From CAWDZK01 sp963726615 (GTDB lineage: Bacteria > Actinomycetota > Actinomycetes > JACCUZ01), in NCBI GenBank assembly GCA_963726615.1, contig CAVSCX010000016.1, positions 62,001 through 126,000 of the forward strand: 64,000 bases of DNA, read 5' to 3'. Position 1 is the stretch's first letter; each line of letters begins with the position of its first letter. Positions 48,862 through 58,367 of this stretch are shown piece after piece. Under the pieces are notes generated by a model. It was not told the origin of the DNA and ran no database searches. It worked only from the letters and a program-made list of their open reading frames with translations. A program made the position numbers and the translations under genes.

Positions 48862-51057
48862 ATGACCCCGGGCGCCCCGGGCGCTCACGCGGGGGCGCCA
48901 CCGTGGCACGCGCAGGCCGGGGACCGGCCGTTCCGACGCGTCGCAGCCGGGCTCGTCGCCGCGGTGGCGGTGCTCCCGCTGAGCCTGCTTCCCGTCGTCG
49001 GGCTCGGGTCCGGTCCCGCCGCCGCGGCGAGCACGGTCGAGGTCGCCGTGACGACCCAGACCCCGGCGATCGGCCGCAGCGGCTCCACGCTGCAGCTCGC
49101 CGGCACTGTCACCAACGGCGGCAGCCAGGTCCTGCGCGAGGTGTCGGTGCGGCTGCGCATGTCGCAGACCGGCCTCGGCAGCCGCTCGGAGCTCCAGGCA
49201 GTGATGGCGGGGCAGGTCACCAGCCGGGACGGGCAGGTCGTCGCGGAGGTGACGCTGCCCGATCTCGGTCCTGGTGCCGTCGCGCCGTTCGACCTGCGCC
49301 AGGCGCTGGACCGAGTGCCGGAGCTGACCGGGTTCGGCGTCTACGCGCTCGGCGTCGAGGTGGTCGGGCGCCGCGGGCAGAAGGCCGCCGGCCGGGTGGC
49401 CCTGGCGCGCTCCCTGCTGCCCTGGGCGCCCAGCACGCCGGCGGTGACTCCCACCGGCTTCAGCTGGGTGTGGCCGCTCGTCGCCGAACCGGTCCGGCTC
49501 GCGGACGGCACCTTCGCCACCGACAGGCTGGCCCGGGAGCTGGCACCGGGCGGGCGGCTGGACCGGCTGCTGCAGGCAGGGATCCGGCTCGACCAGGGCG
49601 CCGCGCTCACCTGGGCGATCGACCCCGAGCTCGTCGAGACGGTCCAGGACATGGCCGGCGGCGACGGCTACCGGGTCGTCGCCGACGGTGGCCGGAACAC
49701 GGTGCCAGGCGGCGGGGCCGGGCTCGCCCAGGTGTGGCTGGAGCAGCTGCAGGCCGCGACCTCGGGCGCCCCGGTGCTGCCACTGCCCTACGCCGACCCG
49801 GACGTGGTCGCACTGGTCCGGCACGGTGCCCCGGGCGACGTCGCCCGGGCCCGCAGGGCTGCCGCGGAGGTGCTGGCCACAGCCCTCCCCGGCGCCGACG
49901 TCAGCTCCGAGCTCGCCTGGCCAGCCGACGGCTATCTCGACCGGAACACCCTGGCGGCGCTGGCCCGCACCGGTGTCACCGGCGTGGTCCTCGACGGCCG
50001 GGCGCTGCCCCCCACGATCGACCTGAGCTACACGCCGTCCGGGCGCGCGCGGATCCCGTCGGCCGCCGGGCCGGTGGCCGGGCTGCTGGCGGACCCCGGC
50101 CTCGCCGACCTGCTGGCCGCGGCTCCTACCCCGGCCGCGACGGCTCCCCCGGTGCTGGCTGCGCAGCGGGTGGTCGCCGAGACCGCCATGATCGCCGCCG
50201 AGCTGCCCAGCGGTGGCACGGACCGCACCATCGTGGCGATGCCCCCGCGGCGCTGGGACCCGTCCCAGGGCTATCTCGACCAGCTGGTGGCGCAGACCCA
50301 GGCTCCCTGGGCGGCCCCGGTCAGCCTTCGCGAGATGGCCGGCGACACCCCGCCGGAGGTGGACCGGACCCGGCTCCGGTACCCGGGCCGTGAGCGCCGG
50401 GCAGAGCTGCCGGAGGCGTCCCTGCGAGCCATGGACACCTTCCGGTCCGGCATCGCCACCCTCGCGGGGATCCTCACCGACCGGACCCGGCTGGTGCCCG
50501 GTCTGCAGGCCTCGCACCTGCGCCTCACGTCGACATACTGGCGTGGGCGCAGCGAGGCGCGGGCCCGTCGGTTCTTCCGCGAGCAGGACTACCTGTCCGA
50601 GCTGCGCAAGAGCGTCCGGGTCCAGCCCGGCGACTTCACCTTCGGCAGCAAGACCGGCAACATCCCCGTCACCCTCGTGAACGACCTCGACCAGCCGGTC
50701 GACGTCGCGCTGCGGCTCGAGCCGCAGACTCCGCGCCTGCGGCTGCAGGCAGTGGAGGTCCCGGAGATCGGGGCCAACCAGAAGATCCAGGTCGAGGTCC
50801 CGGCCACTGCGCTGGCCGGTGGTCTGGTCGTGGTGGAAGCGGATCTGCGCACCCCGGGTGGCGCCCCCTTCGCCCCGCCGGTGGCCCTGCGGGTCCGGGT
50901 CACCGAGATCGGCACCGTCGCCCTCGTCATCACCATCGGGGCGGCCGTGGTCCTGTTCATCGCGGCCGGCGTGCGCGTCGTCCGCCGCCTGCGCCGACGG
51001 GACCCGGACGACCCGACGCCGGAACCGGTGGACGACACCGCGGACGTGTCGGCGTGA
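48862..51057 (+). CDS. DUF6049 family secreted, membrane-anchored protein
   Basis: Protein of 731 residues: signal peptide (about 26-56, VAAGLVAAVAVLPLSLLP, cleavage near AAAAS), a large extracytoplasmic part, and one C-terminal membrane anchor (VALVITIGAAVVLFIAAGVRVV) followed by a basic/acidic tail. A beta-sandwich with DVALRLEPQTPRLRL precedes the anchor. It corresponds to Rv3909, always beside murJ, and is thought to act in the cell envelope; the mechanism is unknown. It is 7 bp from murJ. Confidence 0.9.
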   Translation: MTPGAPGAHAGAPPWHAQAGDRPFRRVAAGLVAAVAVLPLSLLPVVGLGSGPAAAASTVEVAVTTQTPAIGRSGSTLQLAGTVTNGGSQVLREVSVRLRMSQTGLGSRSELQAVMAGQVTSRDGQVVAEVTLPDLGPGAVAPFDLRQALDRVPELTGFGVYALGVEVVGRRGQKAAGRVALARSLLPWAPSTPAVTPTGFSWVWPLVAEPVRLADGTFATDRLARELAPGGRLDRLLQAGIRLDQGAALTWAIDPELVETVQDMAGGDGYRVVADGGRNTVPGGGAGLAQVWLEQLQAATSGAPVLPLPYADPDVVALVRHGAPGDVARARRAAAEVLATALPGADVSSELAWPADGYLDRNTLAALARTGVTGVVLDGRALPPTIDLSYTPSGRARIPSAAGPVAGLLADPGLADLLAAAPTPAATAPPVLAAQRVVAETAMIAAELPSGGTDRTIVAMPPRRWDPSQGYLDQLVAQTQAPWAAPVSLREMAGDTPPEVDRTRLRYPGRERRAELPEASLRAMDTFRSGIATLAGILTDRTRLVPGLQASHLRLTSTYWRGRSEARARRFFREQDYLSELRKSVRVQPGDFTFGSKTGNIPVTLVNDLDQPVDVALRLEPQTPRLRLQAVEVPEIGANQKIQVEVPATALAGGLVVVEADLRTPGGAPFAPPVALRVRVTEIGTVALVITIGAAVVLFIAAGVRVVRRLRRRDPDDPTPEPVDDTADVSA

Positions 51058-51064
51058 GCCGGCA

Positions 51065-52717
51065 ATGACGACTCCACCCGGCCCCGCGGCCGGCTCGCTG
51101 CTGCGGGCGTCCTCCGTGATGGCGGCGGGCACTGTCGCCTCGCGGGCCCTGGGCTTCGTCCGAGCCGTGGTGCTGGCAGCGGCGATCGGAACCGCCCTCA
51201 CGGGAGACACGTTCCAGGTCGCCAACACCGTGCCCAACATCATCTACATCCTGCTGGCCGGCGGCGTGCTCAACGCGGTGTTCGTGCCGCAGCTGGTCCG
51301 GGCGATGCGGGGCGGGGAACAGCACGCACAGGAGTACACCGACCGGTTGCTCACGCTCGCGGCCGTCGTTCTCGCCGTAGTGACGATCGTCGCCACGGTC
51401 GCCGCCCCACTCGTCGTCGGCCTCTACACGGTGATGGCCGAGCAGTCGTCGGGCGACGCGCACGTCACGGTCCTGCTCGCGTACTGGTGCCTTCCCCAGA
51501 TCTTCTTCTACGGCCTGTACACGATGCTCAGCCAGGTCCTCAACGCTCGCGGCAGCTTCGGTCCGATGATGTGGGCCCCGGTCGTGAACAACGTCATCGC
51601 GATCGCGACCGGTCTGGCATTCATCGCGGCCTTCGAGGTCGACGTCGACGACCCGACGTCACTGGGCACCGGAGCCGTGACCCTGCTGGCCGGCGGGGCC
51701 ACGCTCGGCGTCGCGGCCCAGGCGCTCTTGCTGGTGCCGGTGCTGCGCCGCACCGGCTTCCGTTTCCGCGTGCGTCTCGACCCGCGCGGGGTCGGCCTGC
51801 GCCATGCCGGCAACCTGGCCCGCTGGACGCTGCTGTTCGTCCTGGTCAACCAGGTCGCCTACGCCGTGATCGTCAACCTGGGCGTCGCCACGAGCACCGC
51901 CGCGAAGGCCGACGGGATCGCGACGGGCGTCGGGTTCTTCGCCTACTCCAACGCCTACCTGATCTTCGTGCTGCCGCACTCCATCATCACCGTCTCGGTG
52001 ATGACCGGCCTGCTGCCGAGGATGAGCCGGGAAGTGGCAGCCGGCGACCTGGGCGCGGTGCGGGCATCGCTGTCGGAGGCGTGGCGGCTGACCGGCGTCG
52101 GCATCGTCCTGGCCGCCGCGACGCTCGTGACGTTCGGGCCACAGGCGGGCGAGCTCCTGTTCGACAACCCGCAGGTGACCACCGAAGGCGCCCGCTACAT
52201 CGGGATCGTCGCGGCGGCGTTCGGGCTCGGCCTGCCGGCGTTCTCCGCGCAGTACGTGGCGCTGCGCGGGTTCTACGCGTTCGAGGACACCCGCACGCCG
52301 TTCCTCCTGCAGCTGTCCATCGCCGCCACCAACGTGCTGCTGGCTCTCGGCGCCTACGCCGTCCTGCCGGTGCGCTGGCGGATGGCCGGTGTCGCGCTCG
52401 CGTACTCGGTCACGTACGCCGGGGGGCTGACGTTGTCCACCTGGGTGCTGCGTCGCCGCACGGGTGGGCTCGACGGGGCCGGGGTCGTCCGGCACTACGT
52501 GCGACTCGTCGTCGCCGTGGTCCCGGCGGCTCTGCTCGGCTGGGTGGCGTCCTGGGGGGTTCGCCAGGCCCTCGGCGACGGCCGGCCGGGTCTGACCGCC
52601 GGGGTTGCCGTCGGCGGCCTGGTGCTCCTGGCGGTCTACGTCGTGATCGCCCGGGCTCTGCACGTCCGGGAGCTCACCTCAATTCTGCGCCGGGTCCGGG
52701 GCCGGGCCACCGGCTGA
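51065..52717 (+). CDS. murJ: MurJ/MviN lipid II flippase
   Basis: Membrane protein of 550 residues with about 14 segments: opening SLLRASSVMAAGTVASRALGFVRAVVLAAAIG, NTVPNIIYILLAGGVLNAVFVPQLV, NARGSFGPMMWAPVVNN and ALRGFYAFEDTRTPFLLQL are MurJ landmarks. It flips lipid II across the membrane for peptidoglycan synthesis. In M. tuberculosis the protein (Rv3910) is fused to a pseudokinase and extracellular domain; here these are in a separate gene 4 kb downstream (56731-58221). Confidence 0.95.
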   Translation: MTTPPGPAAGSLLRASSVMAAGTVASRALGFVRAVVLAAAIGTALTGDTFQVANTVPNIIYILLAGGVLNAVFVPQLVRAMRGGEQHAQEYTDRLLTLAAVVLAVVTIVATVAAPLVVGLYTVMAEQSSGDAHVTVLLAYWCLPQIFFYGLYTMLSQVLNARGSFGPMMWAPVVNNVIAIATGLAFIAAFEVDVDDPTSLGTGAVTLLAGGATLGVAAQALLLVPVLRRTGFRFRVRLDPRGVGLRHAGNLARWTLLFVLVNQVAYAVIVNLGVATSTAAKADGIATGVGFFAYSNAYLIFVLPHSIITVSVMTGLLPRMSREVAAGDLGAVRASLSEAWRLTGVGIVLAAATLVTFGPQAGELLFDNPQVTTEGARYIGIVAAAFGLGLPAFSAQYVALRGFYAFEDTRTPFLLQLSIAATNVLLALGAYAVLPVRWRMAGVALAYSVTYAGGLTLSTWVLRRRTGGLDGAGVVRHYVRLVVAVVPAALLGWVASWGVRQALGDGRPGLTAGVAVGGLVLLAVYVVIARALHVRELTSILRRVRGRATG

Positions 52718-52846
52718 CCCGGGCCGCCGTCCGGTCGCCAGGAGACAACGTGTTCTTGGCACAACAAGGATTGACATTCCCTCTCCGCGTGGCGACGTTG
52801 ACAGGCGAGTCGTTCGCCATTCGTCCATCCTCCCCGTGGAGTTGGC

Positions 52847-55800
52847 ATGCGCCGTCTGATCCTTTCAGTCGTGACCGCACTGGCCCTGGTCGCAGGTGCT
52901 GTCAGCGCCAGCCCGTCGATTGCGGCGCCGGGGGACGACCATCTCGACGTCTACGTCGGTGACCTGCAGGCGGGGCAGGTCTCCGCAGTGATCGACCTCG
53001 GCGTCGACCGCAAGGACCTGCAGCTGAGCCGGATCCCCGGCGAGCGCGGTGGCAAGGCGCGCGTTCATGTCGAGGCAATCATCAGCCAGGCTCAGGCAGA
53101 CACGCTCCGCGCCGAGGGCGTGTGGATGAAGCCCAAGAAGGTCGCCGGCCAGACGGTCGCCGAGCGGTCGACAGCGCTGGCCGCGGCCGGCTACGAGGTG
53201 TTCAACACCTACTCCGGCTCAACAGGTCTGAAGGCCGAGTTCGAGCAGGCCGCGGCCGACAACCCGCGCATCGCCAAGCTCGTCACGATCGGCACCACGG
53301 TCAACGGTCAGGACATCGTCGCCGTCAAGGTGAGCAAGAACGCGCGGAGGACCAAGGACGGGAAGAAGCCGTCGGTCCTCTACCTCGGGGCGCAGCACGC
53401 GCGCGAGTGGATCACGCCGGAGATGATCCGGCGCCTGATGCACTACACGCTGGACAGGTACGGGACCGACAGGAGAGTCACCCGCCTTGTCAACAAGAAC
53501 GAGCTGTGGTTCGTGCCGGTGGCGAACCCGGACGGGTACGACTTCACCTTCGAGCCGGATCAGCGCCTCTGGCGCAAGAACCTCCGCGACAACGACGGCG
53601 ACGGCAGCATCACCACCGGGGACGGCGTCGACCTGAACCGCAACTACCCGACCAAGTGGGGCTACGACAACGAAGGCTCCTCGCCCAACCCGGCGAGCGA
53701 GACCTACCGCGGCGCCCAACCCGCATCGGAGCCCGAGACCAGGGCGCTCGACGCGTTCATGGGTCGCATCGGGTTCGAGTTCTTCGTGAACTACCACTCG
53801 GCAGCCGAGCTGCTGCTCTACGGGACGGGATGGCAGGTCTCGACACCGACCCCAGACGACGTCATCTACGAGGCCATGGCCGGGGACGACGCGCACCCGG
53901 CAGTCCCCGGCTACGACCCCGACATCTCGGCCGAGCTGTACACCACCAACGGCGACACCGACACGCACATGACCGAGCGCTACGGAACTCTCGGTTTCAC
54001 TCCCGAGATGTCCACCTGTGAAGCTGCCTCGGACTCGGTGCCCGATGACCGGTGGGACGCCGCCGACTGCGGCAGCGGCTTCGAGTTCCCGGACGACGAG
54101 GCCCTGGTGCAGGCCGAGTTCGAGAAGAACATCCCGTTCGCTCTGTCCGTCGCGTCGTCCGCGGACGACCCGGATGACCCCGAGTCGGTCGTCGGACGGA
54201 CAGCGGCCGACTTCGTGGTCGACTCCTTCGACGTCTCGTACGGCGACCCGCAGACCGTTGCTGTCGTGGCCAAGCGGGCGCTGAAGAAGGTGCGGCTCCG
54301 CTATCGCGTGAACGGCGGCCGGGCTCGGGTCGCACGGGTCGCCGAGTGGGCCGGTGGCGAGCGGTACGGCGACGAGAACGACGACTACTACGAGGAGCTG
54401 AGGGGCACGATCCGCGGTACGGAACGAGGAGACCAGGTCAGCGTGTGGTTCACCGGGATCGAGCCCGGCCGCGGGCGGGTACAGAGCGAGAGCTTCACCT
54501 ACTCGGTGGACTCGGACACCGGCGCCGACGTCCTCGTGGTCGCGAACGAGGACTACACGGGAGTGAACCCGACCTACCCGGCGGGAGTCTCCGACCCGAA
54601 GTACGACGCGCAGTACGTCGAGGCGATCAACGACGCCGGCTACTCAGCCGACGTGTGGGACGTGGACGCCCAGGGCGTGCCCCACGACCTGGGTGTGCTG
54701 GGTCACTATGACGCTGTCGTCTGGTACCTAGGCGACAACCGGCTCACCGAGGACCCCGAGGACGAGTTCATCTCGACGCCGTTCGGTCCTTTGCCGGACA
54801 TCGCGGTGGCGGAACGCCAGCAGTACCTGACGATGGCCGTGCGGGACTACCTCAACGCCGGCGGCAAGCTGGTGCACGCCGGGGAGACGACCCAGTACCA
54901 AGGACTGCCCGGTATCGGCGACGCGGTGGGTGGCCTGTTCTACGGCCTGAACGGCGACCCGGAGGCTGTGTGCGTGGTCGACAGCATCCCCGGATTCTTC
55001 GAGGACTGCCTGCTGATGGCCGACGACTTCCGGCAGTACTACCTGGGTGCCTTCACCCGGACCGACAGCGCCGGGCCAGTCGGCGTGGAAGGCGTCGCGA
55101 CGCCGATCGACGGTTTCTCGGGTGACTTCGTCGACGGCGACAACCCGCTCGACGAGGCCGGGGTCTTCCAGCCGACCAGCGAGTTGCTGCCGGTCGCCGA
55201 GTTCCCGCAGTTCGCCAGCCAGGGAGCTGCGGAGTACGTCTCGGCTGGCGGCGCAAGCCCGTTCGCCCCGGTCGAGGGGACGCGGTATGCAGGCGCGCTG
55301 CACAGCGACGCGTCGTACATGCGACTGGCCAGGACGGTGGACCTGACGAACGCCACCACTGCGCAGCTGCAGTTCCAGCTCTCGATCAACACCGAGCCGT
55401 CCTACGACAACGTGATCGTCGAGGCGCACACAGTGGGCCAGGACAACTGGACGACACTGCCAGATCTCAACGCAGGCACCCAGACGGACCCGCCGGCCGA
55501 GTGCGTGGCGGGAGGCTTCCTCCTCACCATGCACCCATTCCTCAGCCACTACCTGGGCGGGCCGGACTGCACAGCACCCGGCAGCAGTGGCGGGTGGAAC
55601 TCGTTCACGGGATCGACCGGCGGTTGGCAGCAGGCAGCATTCGACCTCGGCGCGTTCACGGGTGCACCGGTGGAGGTGTCGGTCAGCTACGTGACCGACC
55701 CCGGGTCGGGTGGGGTCGGCGCATTCGTCGACGACACCAGCGTCGTCGTGGACGGCGTCACCGACGTGGACGGGTTCGAAGCCGCCACCAGCAGCTGGAC

Positions 55801-55990
55801 CGTGGGCGGCCCCCCGGCCGGCAGCCCGCCGAACCAGGGCAACTGGGTAATTTCGGAGCGGCTGGTGAACGCGTACGCAGCCACGTCGACCGAGGACTCG
55901 TTGCTGCTGGGCTTCGGGCTCGAGCAACTGGCTGACGGCGCGGCACGGGCCGACCTCCTCCGTCGGGCTCTGCCCGCGCTGCTCGGCTAG
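52847..55990 (+). CDS. Secreted M14 zinc carboxypeptidase, multidomain
   Basis: Exported protein of 1047 residues, signal peptide 1-27 (AAPG). An N-terminal propeptide-like region is followed by a peptidase_M14 domain: zinc ligands in GAQHAREWITPEM (HxxE), substrate residues VDLNRNYPTKWG, third zinc His in FFVNYHSAAELL and catalytic Glu in LGFTPEMSTC. The rest has a class I glutamine amidotransferase-like/ThuA-like fold region (DVLVVANEDYTG, AVVWYLGDNRL, LNAGGKLVHAGE) and a C-terminal beta-sandwich resembling immune inhibitor A peptidases. It interrupts the otherwise conserved murJ-pseudokinase-sigM order and codon use is slightly less extreme, so it was probably inserted. Confidence 0.9.
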   Translation: MRRLILSVVTALALVAGAVSASPSIAAPGDDHLDVYVGDLQAGQVSAVIDLGVDRKDLQLSRIPGERGGKARVHVEAIISQAQADTLRAEGVWMKPKKVAGQTVAERSTALAAAGYEVFNTYSGSTGLKAEFEQAAADNPRIAKLVTIGTTVNGQDIVAVKVSKNARRTKDGKKPSVLYLGAQHAREWITPEMIRRLMHYTLDRYGTDRRVTRLVNKNELWFVPVANPDGYDFTFEPDQRLWRKNLRDNDGDGSITTGDGVDLNRNYPTKWGYDNEGSSPNPASETYRGAQPASEPETRALDAFMGRIGFEFFVNYHSAAELLLYGTGWQVSTPTPDDVIYEAMAGDDAHPAVPGYDPDISAELYTTNGDTDTHMTERYGTLGFTPEMSTCEAASDSVPDDRWDAADCGSGFEFPDDEALVQAEFEKNIPFALSVASSADDPDDPESVVGRTAADFVVDSFDVSYGDPQTVAVVAKRALKKVRLRYRVNGGRARVARVAEWAGGERYGDENDDYYEELRGTIRGTERGDQVSVWFTGIEPGRGRVQSESFTYSVDSDTGADVLVVANEDYTGVNPTYPAGVSDPKYDAQYVEAINDAGYSADVWDVDAQGVPHDLGVLGHYDAVVWYLGDNRLTEDPEDEFISTPFGPLPDIAVAERQQYLTMAVRDYLNAGGKLVHAGETTQYQGLPGIGDAVGGLFYGLNGDPEAVCVVDSIPGFFEDCLLMADDFRQYYLGAFTRTDSAGPVGVEGVATPIDGFSGDFVDGDNPLDEAGVFQPTSELLPVAEFPQFASQGAAEYVSAGGASPFAPVEGTRYAGALHSDASYMRLARTVDLTNATTAQLQFQLSINTEPSYDNVIVEAHTVGQDNWTTLPDLNAGTQTDPPAECVAGGFLLTMHPFLSHYLGGPDCTAPGSSGGWNSFTGSTGGWQQAAFDLGAFTGAPVEVSVSYVTDPGSGGVGAFVDDTSVVVDGVTDVDGFEAATSSWTVGGPPAGSPPNQGNWVISERLVNAYAATSTEDSLLLGFGLEQLADGAARADLLRRALPALLG

Positions 55991-56005
55991 CCGCCGCCCG
56001 TCCGT

Positions 56006-56037
56006 CCGGCCGTCCGGACATCCCGCCGGACGGCCGG
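56006..56037 (+). terminator. Terminator hairpin after the M14 carboxypeptidase gene
   Basis: Perfect 12-bp stem CCGGCCGTCCGG (56006-56017) with 56026-56037, 8-nt loop, 15 bp after the stop codon. Confidence 0.75.
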
Positions 56038-56090
56038 CCCGCCGGCACGGGCCCGCGTGCTCGCTCAAGACCGCGGCACCACCGGCCGAT

Positions 56091-56543
56091 GTGCAACACA
56101 TGTCCGCCGCCCCGCGACGCCCCTTCCACGCCGCCATGCCCGACCCGGCGACGCAGCCTGACCTCGGCGGCATCGTCCTCGGCTGGCTCACCAAGCTGAC
56201 CGCGATCCTGGCGGTCGCCGGCATCGTGCTCTTCGACGCCATCTCGGTCGGCACCACGGCGGCCACCGTCGCCGACCAGGGCACGTACGCCGCGCAGGAC
56301 GCGTCGGAGACCTGGAGCCAGACCAAGAACGTCCAGGCGGCCTATGCCGCCGCGGTGAGCTCGGCGACCGAGGCCAACCCGGACAACACGATCTCCGCCG
56401 ACGGCTTCCAGATCGACGCGGACGGGACCGTGCACCTTGTCATCAGCCGGGAGGCCAGGACCCTGCTGCTCTACCACTGGAGTCGCACGGCCGGCTGGGC
56501 CGAGGTCTCTCGTCCGGCCAAGGGCCGCAGCCTGCCCGGCTGA
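56091..56543 (+). CDS. Small single-pass membrane protein of unknown function
   Basis: Protein of 150 residues (147 if the ATG at 56100 is used). A polar N-terminus is followed by one membrane helix (GWLTKLTAILAVAGIVLFDAISVG) and an extracytoplasmic or pilin-like helical domain (QGTYAAQDASETWSQTKNVQAAYAAAVSSATE). The family resembles the Tad/TadE-like or DUF-type small envelope proteins, but I cannot name it. It sits between the M14 carboxypeptidase and the pseudokinase. Second-copy Met residues make the exact start uncertain. Confidence 0.72.
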   Translation: MQHMSAAPRRPFHAAMPDPATQPDLGGIVLGWLTKLTAILAVAGIVLFDAISVGTTAATVADQGTYAAQDASETWSQTKNVQAAYAAAVSSATEANPDNTISADGFQIDADGTVHLVISREARTLLLYHWSRTAGWAEVSRPAKGRSLPG

Positions 56544-56730
56544 CCTGTCGACGCCGAGGCGGCCACGACGCACGCAGCCGGCAGCGCATCGGGCCCCCGG
56601 CCCGGTGGCGGGTCGCCGCGGAAGGACTGACCACGAGCCCCGCGGGGTAGTCGCACGTACGATGCTCGGGTCAGCGCCGCACAGGCCCGAGCGTGCCGAC
56701 TCAGCCGACCGCCCGCCCGACAGGAGTCCC

Positions 56731-58221
56731 GTGCCCCCGAACGCCGTCGAGCCGGGCACCCGGCTCGTCGACCGCTACCGCCTCGAGAAGCATCTCGGCG
56801 CGGCAGCCGGCACGTCCTACTGGCGGGCGCACGACGAGCTGCTCGACCGGCCGGTCGGGGTGTGCGTCCTCGACGCCGACGACAGCCAGGCAGGGCGGGT
56901 CCTGAGCGCGGCCCGGCGGGCCGCGGCCGTCACCGACCCGCGGTTCCTGCGCGTCCTCGACGCGAGCGAGGTCGAGGGGCCGCACGGGACCCTGGTCTAC
57001 GTCGTCAACGAGTGGGTGCGCGCCACCAGCCTGGCCGGCCTGCTGGCCGACGGACCGTTGCCGCCGCCCGAGGCTCGGGAGCTCACGCAGGAGATCGCCG
57101 AGGCGCTGGCCGCGGCGCACCAGGACGGCCTCGCCCATCTCTGCCTTCAGCCCGAGCACGTGCTTCGTACCAGCCACGGCCAGGTGAAGATCGTCGGCCT
57201 GTCGGTCGAGGCAGCCGTGCGGGGGCTGGAGGCCGACGACGCCGACGACGCCGCCCGTCGCGACACCGAGGGAGCCGCAGCTGTGGGCTACGCCGCGCTG
57301 ACCGGCCGCTGGCCGGGGCGGGAGTCCACCGGCCTTGCTGCCGCGCCGCACGACGGCGATGCCCTGTGCAGCCCCCGGCAGGTGCGGGCCGGCATCCCGC
57401 ACGACCTCGACCAGGTCGTCAGCCGCGCCTTGGGGGTGCCCGGGGCAGCCGGGACGCCGTTGTGCACCCCCGCAGAGCTTGCGGCCGCGCTGGGCGAGGC
57501 CCACGTCACCTCACGCATCCCGACGGTCCGCGCGAGGACGCAGGGGTCGGCCTCGGACTCGTTCCCGCCGGACCGGCTCGCGCCCTACGACGACCCGGGT
57601 CGCCGGCGGAGCCGGCCGACGCTGCTCGCCTGGGGCGCCGTCGTGCTCGTCCTCACGGTGGGGCTCGCGCTCGCCGGCGGGCAGGTGCTGACCTCGCTCG
57701 GCGGTGACGCGGGGGCGGACGGAGCCACACCGGACAGCGGCTCCTCGTCGACAGGGTCCGGCGAACCGACCGGGACCCCCGTCCAGGTCGAAGCCACGTC
57801 GACGTTCGACCCGCCACCGGACGGCAACGGCGACGAGAACGGGTACGCGGCCGACCGGGCCGTGGACGACGACCCCGCGACGGCGTGGACGACGAAGCGC
57901 TACAACGACCCTTTCGGCCCCACCGGGCTCAAGGACGGCGTCGGGCTTGTCCTCGACCTCGGCAAGCCCACCCCCATCGGCTCGGTCACCGTGCGCACCG
58001 AGGGTGCCACCGACCTGGAGGTCCGCACCGCGGACGACGAGGGTTCGACGCTGGACGACTACACCCTGATGGCCTCCGCGAGCGATGTCGACCGCAGCGC
58101 GGTCCTCAAGCCCAAGGACGACGTGACCGCCAGGTACCTGCTCATCTGGCTGACCGCACTGCCCGCCGCCGAGGGCGGCGGGTACCGCGGCAGGATCGAC
58201 GAGGTGTCTGTCACCCGGTGA
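56731..58221 (+). CDS. Membrane-anchored pseudokinase with discoidin-like extracellular domain
   Basis: Protein of 496 residues; GTG at 56731 with CAGGAGT upstream. Residues about 10-260 have a Ser/Thr kinase fold (TRLVDRYRLEKHLGAAAGTSYWRAHD) but the VAIK lysine is absent, HRD is replaced (AHLCLQPEHVL) and DFG is missing (VKIVGLS), so no phosphotransfer is expected. One membrane helix (about 305-325) and a C-terminal discoidin/F5-8C-like domain (NGYAADRAVDDDPATAWTTK) follow. It corresponds to the C-terminal part of mycobacterial Rv3910, which regulates MurJ through a phosphopeptide-binding partner, and to a separate gene in Streptomyces. Confidence 0.88.
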   Translation: MPPNAVEPGTRLVDRYRLEKHLGAAAGTSYWRAHDELLDRPVGVCVLDADDSQAGRVLSAARRAAAVTDPRFLRVLDASEVEGPHGTLVYVVNEWVRATSLAGLLADGPLPPPEARELTQEIAEALAAAHQDGLAHLCLQPEHVLRTSHGQVKIVGLSVEAAVRGLEADDADDAARRDTEGAAAVGYAALTGRWPGRESTGLAAAPHDGDALCSPRQVRAGIPHDLDQVVSRALGVPGAAGTPLCTPAELAAALGEAHVTSRIPTVRARTQGSASDSFPPDRLAPYDDPGRRRSRPTLLAWGAVVLVLTVGLALAGGQVLTSLGGDAGADGATPDSGSSSTGSGEPTGTPVQVEATSTFDPPPDGNGDENGYAADRAVDDDPATAWTTKRYNDPFGPTGLKDGVGLVLDLGKPTPIGSVTVRTEGATDLEVRTADDEGSTLDDYTLMASASDVDRSAVLKPKDDVTARYLLIWLTALPAAEGGGYRGRIDEVSVTR

Positions 58222-58367
58222 GCACCTCGGTGAGCGCTTCGGTGATCCCTGCCGGTCGCCGCGGCAGTGCCGCCGGGACGCTCCCGGTTCCCCGGCGCGC
58301 TTGAGGCGTCCCGCCGTTCTGCCGACCTAGCCTGGGCAGGCGCCTCCGCCCCGGAGGTGGCCGCGAG

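Noticed and set aside
47650..51243. A 1197-residue open frame on the minus strand
   Set aside because: Antisense to pcnA's start, the NUDIX gene and the DUF6049 gene; composition is Arg/Pro/Gly-rich with no domain. It exists because high GC removes stop codons.
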